From positions 1 to 64,000 of the forward strand of contig JAFXVN010000024.1 of assembly GCA_017524545.1 (NCBI GenBank): DNA of 64,000 nt, read 5' to 3'. Made by a program: the position numbers and the translations under genes. Numbering within the stretch: the stretch's first letter is position 1; every line of letters begins with the position of its first letter. The stretch comes from Bacteroidaceae bacterium (GTDB lineage Bacteria > Bacteroidota > Bacteroidia > Bacteroidales > Bacteroidaceae). Positions 25,901 to 32,566 of this stretch are shown in pieces. The notes under the pieces are model-generated. The model worked only from the letters and a program-made list of their open reading frames with translations. It was not told the DNA's origin and did not search any database.

Positions 25901-26835
25901 TCGCCCTCTAATTGGTTACTATTATTTTTCACTTTTAACTCTTCACTTTTAACTCTTTCTGGATATGCCGTCATATACACCGCAGTACCCGCGATGGGCC
26001 ACGAACCGACGCCACCTCCCATACGGTCGCGAATCTCGCCACCTGTTCCTGTCGAAGCGCCGTTGAAGGGTTCGACGGTTGTCGGGAAGTTGTGCGTCTC
26101 GGCCTTGATGCTGATGACGCTCTCAATGTCACGCACCTCGAACCAGTCGCTTGTGCTGTGGTCCTTCGGAGCGAACTGCTCAACGACCGGCCCTTCTGCA
26201 AAGGCGACATTGTCTTTGTAGGCGGAAATGATGTGATGGGGGTTCTCCTGCGTCGTCTTCTTAATCATCTGGAAGAGGGACGACTCCTTCTCTTCGCCGT
26301 CGATGATAAATGTTCCGCCGAATATCTTGTGCCGGCAATGCTCGCTGTTGATTTGTGCAAAGCCGAAGACCTCGCTATCGGTGAGCTTGCGGCCCAACTG
26401 ACCTTCCACCTTGTGCAGGTATTCAATCTCTTCAGGCGACAGGGCAAGACCTTCCTGCTCGTTGTACGCCTCCAGATTTTCAATATGGAGAATGGGGTCG
26501 GGCTTCTTGTTGATGGTGAAAATGTCCTGATTGAGGCCGTGATAGAGGCGCTGGAGCATGGGGTCGAAGGAGGAGTCGGGGGAGGCTTGATAGTATTCCT
26601 CAATCCTCGCAATGCCCTCTATACCCATGTTCTGTGTGATTTCCACTGCGTTGGTGCTCCAAGGCGTAATCATTTCGCGGCGAGGGCCGACGAAGTCGCC
26701 TTGCAGATGCTCCTCCGCCTCTATGCTCGCTCCGCCATAGAGCCAACAGAGTTTCTCGACTTCGGCTTCGGTGAGAGCCTTTTTGCTTTCCGTAGCGATG
26801 ATGCTCTGCTGCGGAGTCTTGAAGAATGTTATCAT
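22933..26835 (-). CDS. purL: Phosphoribosylformylglycinamidine synthase, single-chain, with three repeat-coded insertions
   Basis: 1300 residues from the ATG at 26835; an earlier ATG lies on the promoter side of the -7 box. It converts FGAR plus glutamine and ATP to FGAM in purine synthesis. Two AIRS-like halves (SEHCRHKIFGGTF, ETHNFPT, GIEANAGAT-like regions) are followed by a C-terminal glutaminase with nucleophile Cys in LGVCNGCQLM, His in VAHGEGKF and Glu in PHLERAFFPWQ. Residues about 294-326 (KSEELKVKN...), 596-623 (IHNSQFTIHN...SYELYIMN) and 1132-1161 (IHNSQFTIHN...NYELSIMN) are encoded by inverted repeats identical in type to intergenic ones, and all keep frame. The third starts a few residues after the catalytic Cys motif. 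Confidence 0.95.
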   Translation of the reverse strand: MITFFKTPQQSIIATESKKALTEAEVEKLCWLYGGASIEAEEHLQGDFVGPRREMITPWSTNAVEITQNMGIEGIARIEEYYQASPDSSFDPMLQRLYHGLNQDIFTINKKPDPILHIENLEAYNEQEGLALSPEEIEYLHKVEGQLGRKLTDSEVFGFAQINSEHCRHKIFGGTFIIDGEEKESSLFQMIKKTTQENPHHIISAYKDNVAFAEGPVVEQFAPKDHSTSDWFEVRDIESVISIKAETHNFPTTVEPFNGASTGTGGEIRDRMGGGVGSWPIAGTAVYMTAYPERVKSEELKVKNNSNQLEGESNSDSSLFTFHSSLPPRKWLYQTPEQILIKASNGASDFGNKFGQPLICGSVLTFEHQEGQEQYAYDKVIMLAGGVGYGTKRDCLKKTPQKGNKVVVVGGDNYRIGLGGGSVSSVETGRYSSGIELNAVQRANPEMQKRANNLVRALCEEEVNPVVSIHDHGSAGHVNCLSELVEECGGLIDMTKLPIGDPTLSAKEIIANESQERMGLLIDEKHIEHVRKIAERERAPLYVVGETTGDAHFAFQQGDGKRPFDLDVAQMFGHSPKTIMRDKTVERKYTDVETIHNSQFTIHNEANGNRANEIMSYELYIMNSLKRVLQLEAVACKDWLTNKVDRSVTGKVARQQCQGELQLPLSDCGVVALDYRGEKGIATALGHAPQAALANPAAGSVLSVAESLTNIVWAPLEEGLDSVSLSANWMWPCRAQEGEDARLYQAVEALSDFCCALQINVPTGKDSLSMTQKYPDGTKIISPGTVIVSSGGQVSDIKKVVSPVLQNVPSTLYHIDFSFDELRLGGSAFAQSMGKVGSDVPTVRDAEYFRDAFNAVQALIKKGLILAGHDISAGGLITCLLEMCFANTKGGIEVNLNKIKCDDLVKVLFAENPGIIIQVADKNRTEVKKFLEDAGVGYVNIGRPCDERHILVEKAGAQYQFDIENLRDVWYKTSYLLDQKQSFNGKAKERYENYKQQPLKWQMPKGFTGKLSQYGLNPNRREKSGVRAAIIREKGTNGEREMAYMLYLAGFDVKDVMMTDLISGRETLDEVNFIVFCGGFSNSDVLGSAKGWAGAFLYNPKAKEALDRFYSRPDTLSLGVCNGCQLMVELGLIHNSQFTIHNKVAAQNKPEAIMNYELSIMNCPKMLHNDSHKFESGFVGLTVQKNQSILMGSLSGSKLGIWVAHGEGKFSLPGKEEDYNIVLKYSYDGYPANPNGSDFTAAGICSADGRHLAMMPHLERAFFPWQCGYYPAERKEQDQVTPWIEAFVNARRWVESHTTH
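23355..23442. repeat. AT-rich inverted repeat (ATTCATA / TATGAAT family) in the purL glutaminase domain
   Basis: Arms AATTCATAATTCATAATT and AATTGTGAATTGTGAATT flank a GC-richer loop. Translated in frame as IHNSQFTIHN and IMNYELSIMN. Confidence 0.9.
24967..25050. repeat. Second AT-rich inverted repeat in purL
   Basis: Same family as 23355-23442, with the same peptide pair (IHNSQFTIHN, then IMSYELYIMN) and a similar loop reading. Confidence 0.9.
25859..25955. repeat. GTGAAAA / TTTTCAC inverted repeat in purL
   Basis: Left arm of AGTGAAAAGTGAA units (25859-25889) and right arm of TTTTTCACTTTTAAC units (25924-25955). Read in frame as KSEELKVKN and SLFTFHSSL. Confidence 0.85.
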
Positions 26836-26860
26836 TTTAGTGGCCTTTTTAATTTGCCTG

Positions 26861-26868
26861 CAAAGGTA
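26861..26868 (-). promoter_or_regulatory. -7 box (TACCTTTG on minus) of purL
   Basis: CAAAGGTA on plus, 26 bp before the start at 26835. No room or structure for a purine riboswitch is seen in the short leader. Confidence 0.7.
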
Positions 26869-26952
26869 CAAAAAAGAGAGAGAATAACAAAAAGAAAAGG
26901 AAAGTTTTTCCTTTTTATTTCCAAGCGCAGAGGTCGTTCTGTCCTATAACGG

Positions 26953-29091
26953 TCAGGGAGCCTTTATCTGGAATGTGCTGCCCTGCTGCCTGTCGTTCTT
27001 GAGGTGGTCGTCTGCTGCCTGCCAAAAGCCCGAGGTGCGGCCAGCGCACTGGATGGTGAAGCCTTCTTCGGCCGAAGCATCAGACGAAGCGGGGATTCTG
27101 GTGATGACGTAGGTGTGCCAATCGGCATCGAAGGGGTTCTGGTCCTTGTTCTTCCAGAAGATGCCCAGTTCGTTGATGTAACGCCCGTCCTGAGCGTTCG
27201 TTATCTTGTAGCGGCCTGTTGCCGGCATGAGTTCGATGTTCCAGAGCTGGCGTTGGGGATTGATGGTGTCGGCCTCTGCCACAAAGACAGGGTAGTCGCC
27301 TGTGCGGTCGGTCGAGGCATTGACATCGGTCAGATACTTGCCCTCATACATTATATAATATAGTCCGTCCTCGATGACCTGCTGGGGGAAAAACTCGCGG
27401 CCATAGGCATAACGCTTCTTGTAGTCCTTGACGAGCTGAAGCGCCGTTTCGTTCACCCAAGGCGTGACGACGGTGCCGCTCACCACTGGCTTTGCCTTGA
27501 CGACAGACCCCTCGAAGTTGCGGCTGATGATGCCTTTCTGCTTCTCTTCGAGCTTCTGCAAGGCGCGGTAATGCGCCACAAAGCCAATGGAGTCATTCTG
27601 CTGCAAAGCCTCCTGCATCGAAACGATCTGCAAGCCTCGCTGACCGAGCACGCGCATTGTCTCCACCCAAGGGGCAATCTCCCGCAGCATTTCGGGTTGG
27701 GAAATGCTGTCGGCAAGCAGAGCATCGGCATTGTCCACAAGTTGGCTGAAATATAGCTTGTTGAAGGCCTTCCCCATGAACTTTGGGCTTTCACCTTCCC
27801 GGCGAAGGCCGTGTCCCGTCTTGCCGAGGTCGATGTTGTTCTCGCAGAAGAAATGGAACGCTTCCTTGCTCGTTGGCATCAGTTCCTCGATGGCGCGTTC
27901 CCAAGACTTCTCGGCATCGTAGGCAGGCATGTTCCAGCAGTAGTCGGCGATGCTGTAGAGTGAGACTTTGGAGGCTTCGGCATACTCCATCGGATTGCTG
28001 CAGAAGCCAGAGACGAGGTCTGCGATGTCGAGGCCGTTGCCGTAGGTCTTGCCCATGAGCAGGCGGCTCTGGCAGTAGTCGTTGACAGGATAGTTGAGCC
28101 AGATGAACGCCTTGCGCTTGATTTGCGCGTTAATCCACTCCATGTCGTCGCGTTCTATCATATCGACCACCGAGTTGCCCGTCCACATGATGCGCACCTC
28201 GGGGTACATCTTCGTGCCGAGCGTGGAGAGGTAGTCGCCGCCGCTCCAAGCTTTATTATACTGCGTGGGGCAGATAATGAGCGGCTCCACGTCCTTATGC
28301 TTGCGCACAAAGTTGTCGGTCAGATAGTTCATCAGGCCAGCCTGCTTCTCGCCCCTCGCGCCCTCGCCGCCGATGTCGTCGAAAAAGACGGCAAACGTGC
28401 GGATGCCGAGGTCGTACATGAGGTTGAGCTTGTTCACCACAGCAAGGCTGTCCTGCAGGTTCCAGCGGATGTCGCCTCCGGGATGGATGGCCCATACGAA
28501 CTGCACCCTGTTGCGATGGGCAGCCTCGACAAGCTCACGCAGCTTGGCGGCCTCCGCCTCGGGATATGGGTCGCGCCAATGGGCACGATGATAGGGGTCG
28601 TCCTTCGGACCATAGACGTATATGTTCAGCCTGTGCCTTCCGTAGAAGTCGAACTGCCGCAGACGGTCTTCGTGGCTCCACGGGTTGCCATAGAAACCCT
28701 CAATGACACCTCGGCAACTGACGCTCGGCCAGTCGCGAATCTCGAAACAGGCCCCACCCTGGACCCCCTCTAACTCCCCCTTAAAGGGGGAGGACAAGGA
28801 TACTTCCTTAAACTGAGACTTTAGATACTTAAATAAGTCCTCTCCCTTTAAGGGAGAGTTAGAGAGGGTCTTTAGCGCCTGTTCTCCATAGAATGTGCCA
28901 CTCGCATCCCTGCCTGCCACGACAACCTCTGTAGGCGTTATCTTTATGTAATAGCCTTCGGCCTGCTGCGGAATCTTCTTCAGATAAGCCTTCACAACCT
29001 TGTCGCCAGCTGTTCCTATAACCTTCTTCTTTTCACCGTAGCTGCAAAGACAAACCGCCAGTGTCAGCAAAAGGAATGCGTATCGTTTCAT
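26953..29091 (-). CDS. GH84 beta-N-acetylglucosaminidase (O-GlcNAcase/hyaluronidase-like) with an inserted palindrome peptide
   Basis: 712 residues. The signal peptide is followed by a short GH20b-like N-domain, then the GH84 barrel: RGVIEGFYGNPWSHEDR, YVYGPKDDPYHR, and the catalytic Asp pair 238-239 in VFFDDIGGEG. A C-terminal helical and beta-sandwich region follows. It removes N-acetylglucosamine through substrate-assisted catalysis, probably from host or dietary glycans in the periplasm. Residues 73-110 ([11 protein letters not shown]...[10 protein letters not shown]) come from the palindrome at 28762-28873. They replace the linker between the N-domain helix (GEQAL) and the FEIRDWPSVSCRG strand. 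Frame is kept. Confidence 0.9.
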   Translation of the reverse strand: MKRYAFLLLTLAVCLCSYGEKKKVIGTAGDKVVKAYLKKIPQQAEGYYIKITPTEVVVAGRDASGTFYGEQALKTLSNSPLKGEDLFKYLKSQFKEVSLSSPFKGELEGVQGGACFEIRDWPSVSCRGVIEGFYGNPWSHEDRLRQFDFYGRHRLNIYVYGPKDDPYHRAHWRDPYPEAEAAKLRELVEAAHRNRVQFVWAIHPGGDIRWNLQDSLAVVNKLNLMYDLGIRTFAVFFDDIGGEGARGEKQAGLMNYLTDNFVRKHKDVEPLIICPTQYNKAWSGGDYLSTLGTKMYPEVRIMWTGNSVVDMIERDDMEWINAQIKRKAFIWLNYPVNDYCQSRLLMGKTYGNGLDIADLVSGFCSNPMEYAEASKVSLYSIADYCWNMPAYDAEKSWERAIEELMPTSKEAFHFFCENNIDLGKTGHGLRREGESPKFMGKAFNKLYFSQLVDNADALLADSISQPEMLREIAPWVETMRVLGQRGLQIVSMQEALQQNDSIGFVAHYRALQKLEEKQKGIISRNFEGSVVKAKPVVSGTVVTPWVNETALQLVKDYKKRYAYGREFFPQQVIEDGLYYIMYEGKYLTDVNASTDRTGDYPVFVAEADTINPQRQLWNIELMPATGRYKITNAQDGRYINELGIFWKNKDQNPFDADWHTYVITRIPASSDASAEEGFTIQCAGRTSGFWQAADDHLKNDRQQGSTFQIKAP
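28762..28873. repeat. GC-rich coding palindrome (D5), long-loop form, in the GH84 gene
   Basis: GACCCCCTCTAACTCCCCC at one end pairs with the CTCTCCC...TTAGAGAGGGTCTT end. Each arm is itself palindromic around TTAAAG/TTTAAG. The loop is about 45 bp and also open. Confidence 0.9.
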
Positions 29092-29119
29092 GGCAAACTA
29101 TGAATTTTGTTCAAGTTTC

Positions 29120-29291
29120 GGGAGTTATAAAATGAAGTAAAATAGGGAGTTAAGCACTGCGTGCTGGAAGTTAAGCCAGCAAGCTGGCTGGACGATAGTT
29201 TTGGATGCTGCTGGCATATTTGGTATTGTCCTTTTATAACTTCCATGAGCGTAGCGAATTAACTTCCATTTTTACTTCCTATTTTACTTCC
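29120..29291. repeat. Composite inverted repeat with GGAAGTTAA units, filling the GH84-Crp gap
   Basis: GGGAGTTATAAAA (29120-29132) pairs with TTTTATAACTTCC (29232-29244). Further GGAAGTTAA and TTAACTTCC units flank palindromic CCAGC...GCTGG cores near 29176-29190. No gene is seen in this 240-bp gap; a GTAAATCGTCAAAT array closes it. Confidence 0.7.
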
Positions 29292-29332
29292 GCTAGTTCT
29301 GTAAATTGTAAATCGTCAAATAGCAAATGCCC

Positions 29333-30022
29333 TCATCCTATCCTTGATGTCTTCTGCAATCCCGCCTCGTCCAGGATTTTTATCTGACGGCCATCGAGGG
29401 CGATGAGCTTCTCCTGGGCAAAGGAGCTCAGGGTGCGAATGGCGTTGCTGGTCGTCATGTTGCTCAGGTTTGCCAAGTCCTCGCGGCTAAGGCAAATACT
29501 CAGCGTCTTCCCGTCTCTTTCCGTGCCATAGCTCTCTTTGAGGAACAAGATGCTCTCGGCCAGACGGCCGCGAATGTGCTTTTGCGTGAGGTTGACCGTG
29601 CGGGCATCACTCTTGCCAAGAGCAATGGCCAGCCTCCTGAGGAAGAACCAAGCCAGTTGCGAGTTGCGCATGATAAGCTGACGAATGAGGCCGATGGGAA
29701 TGCTGGCAATGACCGACGGCTCGAAAGCTGCGGCTGCGGTGACGTAGTTCTCGTCGCTGAAAGCTGCACGATAGCCGAAGTACTCCACCGCATTCACCAC
29801 CCGCACAATCTGCGCCCTACCGCCGACGCCGTCCTTGTATATTTTCACCTTGCCGCTGATGAGGCAAAGCAGATGCGAAGGGACATCGCCCTCGCTGTAA
29901 ATAGGTTCGTTCTTTCGGTATGCACGCACCTGCATCTCGCCGAGGATAAGTTCGCGCTCCTCTGGCGAGAGCACCCCATCCAAATCGGGCAACTTAGCAA
30001 GCACATCTTCTTTCTTTATCAT
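29333..30022 (-). CDS. Crp/Fnr-family transcription regulator
   Basis: 229 residues from the ATG at 30022 (the -7 box at 30052-30045 rules out the earlier start). An N-terminal cyclic-nucleotide-binding-type barrel (YRKNEPIYSEGDVPSHLLCLISGKVKIYKDG) is followed by a long dimer helix and a C-terminal winged helix with recognition part REDLANLSNMTTSNAIRTLSSF. No Cys cluster for an iron-sulfur site is present, so it is not a classic Fnr oxygen sensor. It is divergent from a lipoprotein flavodoxin, and a 17-bp palindrome lies between the two promoters, so it may regulate that gene and itself. Confidence 0.85.
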   Translation of the reverse strand: MIKKEDVLAKLPDLDGVLSPEERELILGEMQVRAYRKNEPIYSEGDVPSHLLCLISGKVKIYKDGVGGRAQIVRVVNAVEYFGYRAAFSDENYVTAAAAFEPSVIASIPIGLIRQLIMRNSQLAWFFLRRLAIALGKSDARTVNLTQKHIRGRLAESILFLKESYGTERDGKTLSICLSREDLANLSNMTTSNAIRTLSSFAQEKLIALDGRQIKILDEAGLQKTSRIG

Positions 30023-30044
30023 AATGTTTCTGGTTTTTCTACTG

Positions 30045-30052
30045 CAAAGGTA
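30045..30052 (-). promoter_or_regulatory. -7 box (TACCTTTG on minus) of the Crp-type regulator gene
   Basis: CAAAGGTA on plus, 23 bp before the start at 30022. Confidence 0.7.
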
Positions 30053-30128
30053 CGACATTTAATTGGAAATTGAAAGTTGAACGTTGAAAGTTTTTCTCTC
30101 CCTGCGCAAAAGAAGCTGTTAATGCCGT

Positions 30129-30171
30129 GCATACAAACCTCATTTTATGCCGCGAAATGAAGTTTGTATGC
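30129..30171. promoter_or_regulatory. 17-bp palindrome between divergent promoters
   Basis: GCATACAAACCTCATTT (30129-30145) and AAATGAAGTTTGTATGC (30155-30171) pair at 16 of 17 positions around a 9-nt loop. A T6 run follows on plus. It lies between the regulator box (30045) and the flavodoxin box (30201), so it could be an operator; it could also be a terminator. Confidence 0.55.
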
Positions 30172-30200
30172 ATATTTTTTGTTTTGGCAGAATAATTCGC

Positions 30201-30208
30201 TAACTTTG
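30201..30208 (+). promoter_or_regulatory. -7 box TAACTTTG of the flavodoxin gene
   Basis: TAACTTTGCA with TTTTGGC about 19 bp upstream. The leader to 30286 is about 70 nt. Confidence 0.7.
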
Positions 30209-30285
30209 CATCGCGATTGCGCACCAAGCACAGAAGAAAAGGTGAAAGGGTGAGAAAGTAAAAAAACAACAACATCAATAAAGTT

Positions 30286-31092
30286 ATGAAAAAGATTTTT
30301 GTGTTTATGGCTATTATGGCTTGTATTATGACGAGTTGCACCAAGCCTCGGAAGGTGCTGGTGCTGTATTATTCCCAGACAGGCACGACACAGGTGGTGG
30401 CAGAAGAGCTGCAGAAACAGCTCGGTGCAGACATCGAACGCATCGAGGCTGTTGTCCCCTACGACGGCGACTTCGGTGCCACCATCGAACGCTGCGGCAA
30501 GGAGAGGGAAAGCGGCGAAGTGCCGGAAATCAAACCCATCCAGGCAAACCTTGCCGACTACGATGTCATCTTCCTCGGCTACCCCATCTGGTTCGGCACA
30601 TACGCCATGCCCATTGCCACGCTCGTGGGGGAGAATGACTTCGCCGGCAAGACCATCGTCCCGTTCTGCACCTTCGGCAGCGGAGGCCTTAACACTTCAA
30701 CCGAAGCCCTCAAGGAAGCCTTGCCCAAGGCCAACATCCTTCAGGGCTATGGCGTGCGTTCGGCAAGAGTGGAAGCTGCGCCCAAAGAGCTTGACCGCTT
30801 CCTGATAGAGAGCGGCTTCAAGGAAGGCAATGTCGCTCCTCTGCCCGACTATAGCGAACAGGTACCCGTGACGGAAGAGGACAGCCTCATCTTCGACGCA
30901 GCTTGCTCAGGCTATCAGTTCCCCCTCGGCACGCCCGTAACCGTCGGCAAGCGCCAGACAGGAGGAAGCACCGACTATAGGTTCAATGTCAGGAGTATCG
31001 GCTTCGACGGCAAAGAGGGCACTTCCGTCATCTTCGTAACAGTAGGGAACGAGGAGGGAGCCAAGCCAGAGTTCACGGAAGTCGTGCGCTGA
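30286..31092 (+). CDS. Flavodoxin-fold lipoprotein
   Basis: 268 residues. The lipobox ends in MTSC (Cys17). The flavodoxin fold follows at once: VLVLYYSQTGTTQVVAEEL is the FMN phosphate loop, and GYPIWFGTYAMPIATLV and FCTFGSGGLNTS are the isoalloxazine loops. After about residue 190 comes an extra domain of about 75 residues that I do not recognise. A flavodoxin anchored outside the inner membrane is unusual for an electron carrier; an envelope quinone- or thiol-redox role is possible. It is divergent from the Crp-type regulator. Confidence 0.8.
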   Translation: MKKIFVFMAIMACIMTSCTKPRKVLVLYYSQTGTTQVVAEELQKQLGADIERIEAVVPYDGDFGATIERCGKERESGEVPEIKPIQANLADYDVIFLGYPIWFGTYAMPIATLVGENDFAGKTIVPFCTFGSGGLNTSTEALKEALPKANILQGYGVRSARVEAAPKELDRFLIESGFKEGNVAPLPDYSEQVPVTEEDSLIFDAACSGYQFPLGTPVTVGKRQTGGSTDYRFNVRSIGFDGKEGTSVIFVTVGNEEGAKPEFTEVVR

Positions 31093-31100
31093 AACACGAC

Positions 31101-31190
31101 ATCAAAGTCCGTGCTTCGAAAAACTGTTTCGCACGCGGAAACACCTTGTTTCACGGGCGAAACAAACTGTTTCCACTGCCGAAACAAATC
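31101..31190. repeat. Triple GAAACA-hairpin repeat, copy 2
   Basis: Nearly the same 90 bp as 7111-7200, in the same orientation, with the three TGTTTC...GAAACA hairpins preserved. It fills the gap between the convergent flavodoxin and ATPase genes and ends 7 bp from the ATPase stop. Confidence 0.85.
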
Positions 31191-31197
31191 ATTTATT

Positions 31198-32409
31198 TCA
31201 ATATAGGAATCCAAGCATCCAAAGTGGTAGCTTGGCCCCATCTGGAATATCCCAGTCATCAGCAAAGACATAAGAATCCTTAAGCCCCGCTATCTGCGAG
31301 AAGTCTTTGCTGCGCCCACCAATTTCAAAGGTGTATTTGCCATCCACTTTGAAATCTCCCTGTACCTTGCCATATTCCACGTTATGAGACTCAGAGAGAG
31401 AGCATATCGCAAATGTCTCGCGAAGCGTGCCTATTTCCACATGCGAAGGAGCCAAAGCATGTAGGATGTTAGGGTTCTCCAGATACACCTTGTCTGGCTT
31501 TGTCAACTTACCAACCTTCTTCTTGTCGGAATATAACAAGTTAAGCACCTTGGCATCCCCTAAATATCTGAGATACTCCACCACCGTGTCTCTGCCAGTT
31601 TCGAGAGCCGCAGCAATCTTATTGGCATTCAACTCAAAAGGAACCTCACTACATATCAAAGCAACGAGCGCCTGTAACTTCCTGACATTGGCAATATCCA
31701 CTTTACATATCCTGGGCAGCTCGGTCTCGATAATGTAGTTGACGACCTGCTCAATTTTCGTGTAATACTCTCCTTCGCCTTCCAACAGGAAGGGGTAGTA
31801 CCCCTTCTCCATATATTCCTTGAAGAGAGCTACGGGCTTACACGCTGAGCTTACCGCCTGCCATAGGTCGTAGGGGTGATTCAGAATATCCTCCAACGAC
31901 CATTTAGGAAACGTCAGTCCATGATAGAAGCGAAGGGCCTCACGGAAGGAAAGCCCGGGCATCGTGTATTTAACAGCACGACGTGAAAGGTCAGCATCCC
32001 CTTCCTTAAGTTGCAGAAGAGAAGAGCCGCTTACAATCATTTTCAGTTCGGGGAACAACTCATATATCTCCTTTACCTCACGACTCCAGTCTGCCTCGCC
32101 AGGCTTATACTTGTGAATCTCGTCAATAACCAGCAGCTCACCGCCGCTTATGACGAATTCCTCAGCCAAGCCTACAAGTGTGCGTGTGGAAAACTCCACA
32201 GTATCTGCCGAACAGTATAATGCACGGCGGTCACCAGGCTTGTATCGTTGCTTCAGGTATTGTTTGATGAGGGTTGATTTCCCTACGCCCTTAGCTCCCA
32301 GAATGCAGACAAGCTGTGTGTTCCAGTGAATTTCATCCATCTTGTCACGTACGATTTCCATTGACGTATTAGCCAATAGTCTGTCGTGTTTCCTGAATAA
32401 TGAGTTCAT
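31198..32409 (-). CDS. AAA-type ATPase with DUF4143
   Basis: 403 residues. Walker A GAKGVGKST (about 38-46), Walker B LLVIDEIHKY, sensor IVSGSS near 147-152, then a winged-helix/nuclease-like DUF4143 region (EVPFELNANKIAAALETGRDTVVEYLRYLGDAKVLNLL) and the typical ending IPDGAKLPLWMLGFLY. These ATPases are very common in Bacteroidetes and of unclear function. The gene is preceded by two hairpins and a good -7 box, and followed by a dispersed repeat, so it appears as a stand-alone unit. Confidence 0.9.
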   Translation of the reverse strand: MNSLFRKHDRLLANTSMEIVRDKMDEIHWNTQLVCILGAKGVGKSTLIKQYLKQRYKPGDRRALYCSADTVEFSTRTLVGLAEEFVISGGELLVIDEIHKYKPGEADWSREVKEIYELFPELKMIVSGSSLLQLKEGDADLSRRAVKYTMPGLSFREALRFYHGLTFPKWSLEDILNHPYDLWQAVSSACKPVALFKEYMEKGYYPFLLEGEGEYYTKIEQVVNYIIETELPRICKVDIANVRKLQALVALICSEVPFELNANKIAAALETGRDTVVEYLRYLGDAKVLNLLYSDKKKVGKLTKPDKVYLENPNILHALAPSHVEIGTLRETFAICSLSESHNVEYGKVQGDFKVDGKYTFEIGGRSKDFSQIAGLKDSYVFADDWDIPDGAKLPLWMLGFLY

Positions 32410-32428
32410 AATATATCGAATTTTGGTG

Positions 32429-32436
32429 CAAAGTTA
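32429..32436 (-). promoter_or_regulatory. -7 box (TAACTTTG on minus) of the ATPase gene
   Basis: CAAAGTTA on plus, 20 bp before the start at 32409. The adjacent palindrome at 32439-32466 covers its -33 region. Confidence 0.7.
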
Positions 32437-32438
32437 GC

Positions 32439-32498
32439 AAAAGTGTTGCACACGCGCAACACTTTTATAAGAAAAATGTTGTTTGTGCGCAACATTTT
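32439..32498 (-). terminator. Two tandem GTTGC/GCAAC hairpins between the FGE-like and ATPase genes
   Basis: AAAAGTGTTGC (32439-32449) pairs exactly with GCAACACTTTT (32456-32466). AAAAATGTTG (32472-32481) pairs with CAACATTTT (32490-32498). On the minus strand both end in T-runs, so they can terminate the FGE-like gene. Because they cover the ATPase -33 region they could also be operators. Confidence 0.6.
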
Positions 32499-32566
32499 CC
32501 GCAAAACAACACTCGGCACCTTACCTCTTACGGCATCAAAAACTATTACTTCTTTTGAGGAAAGAA

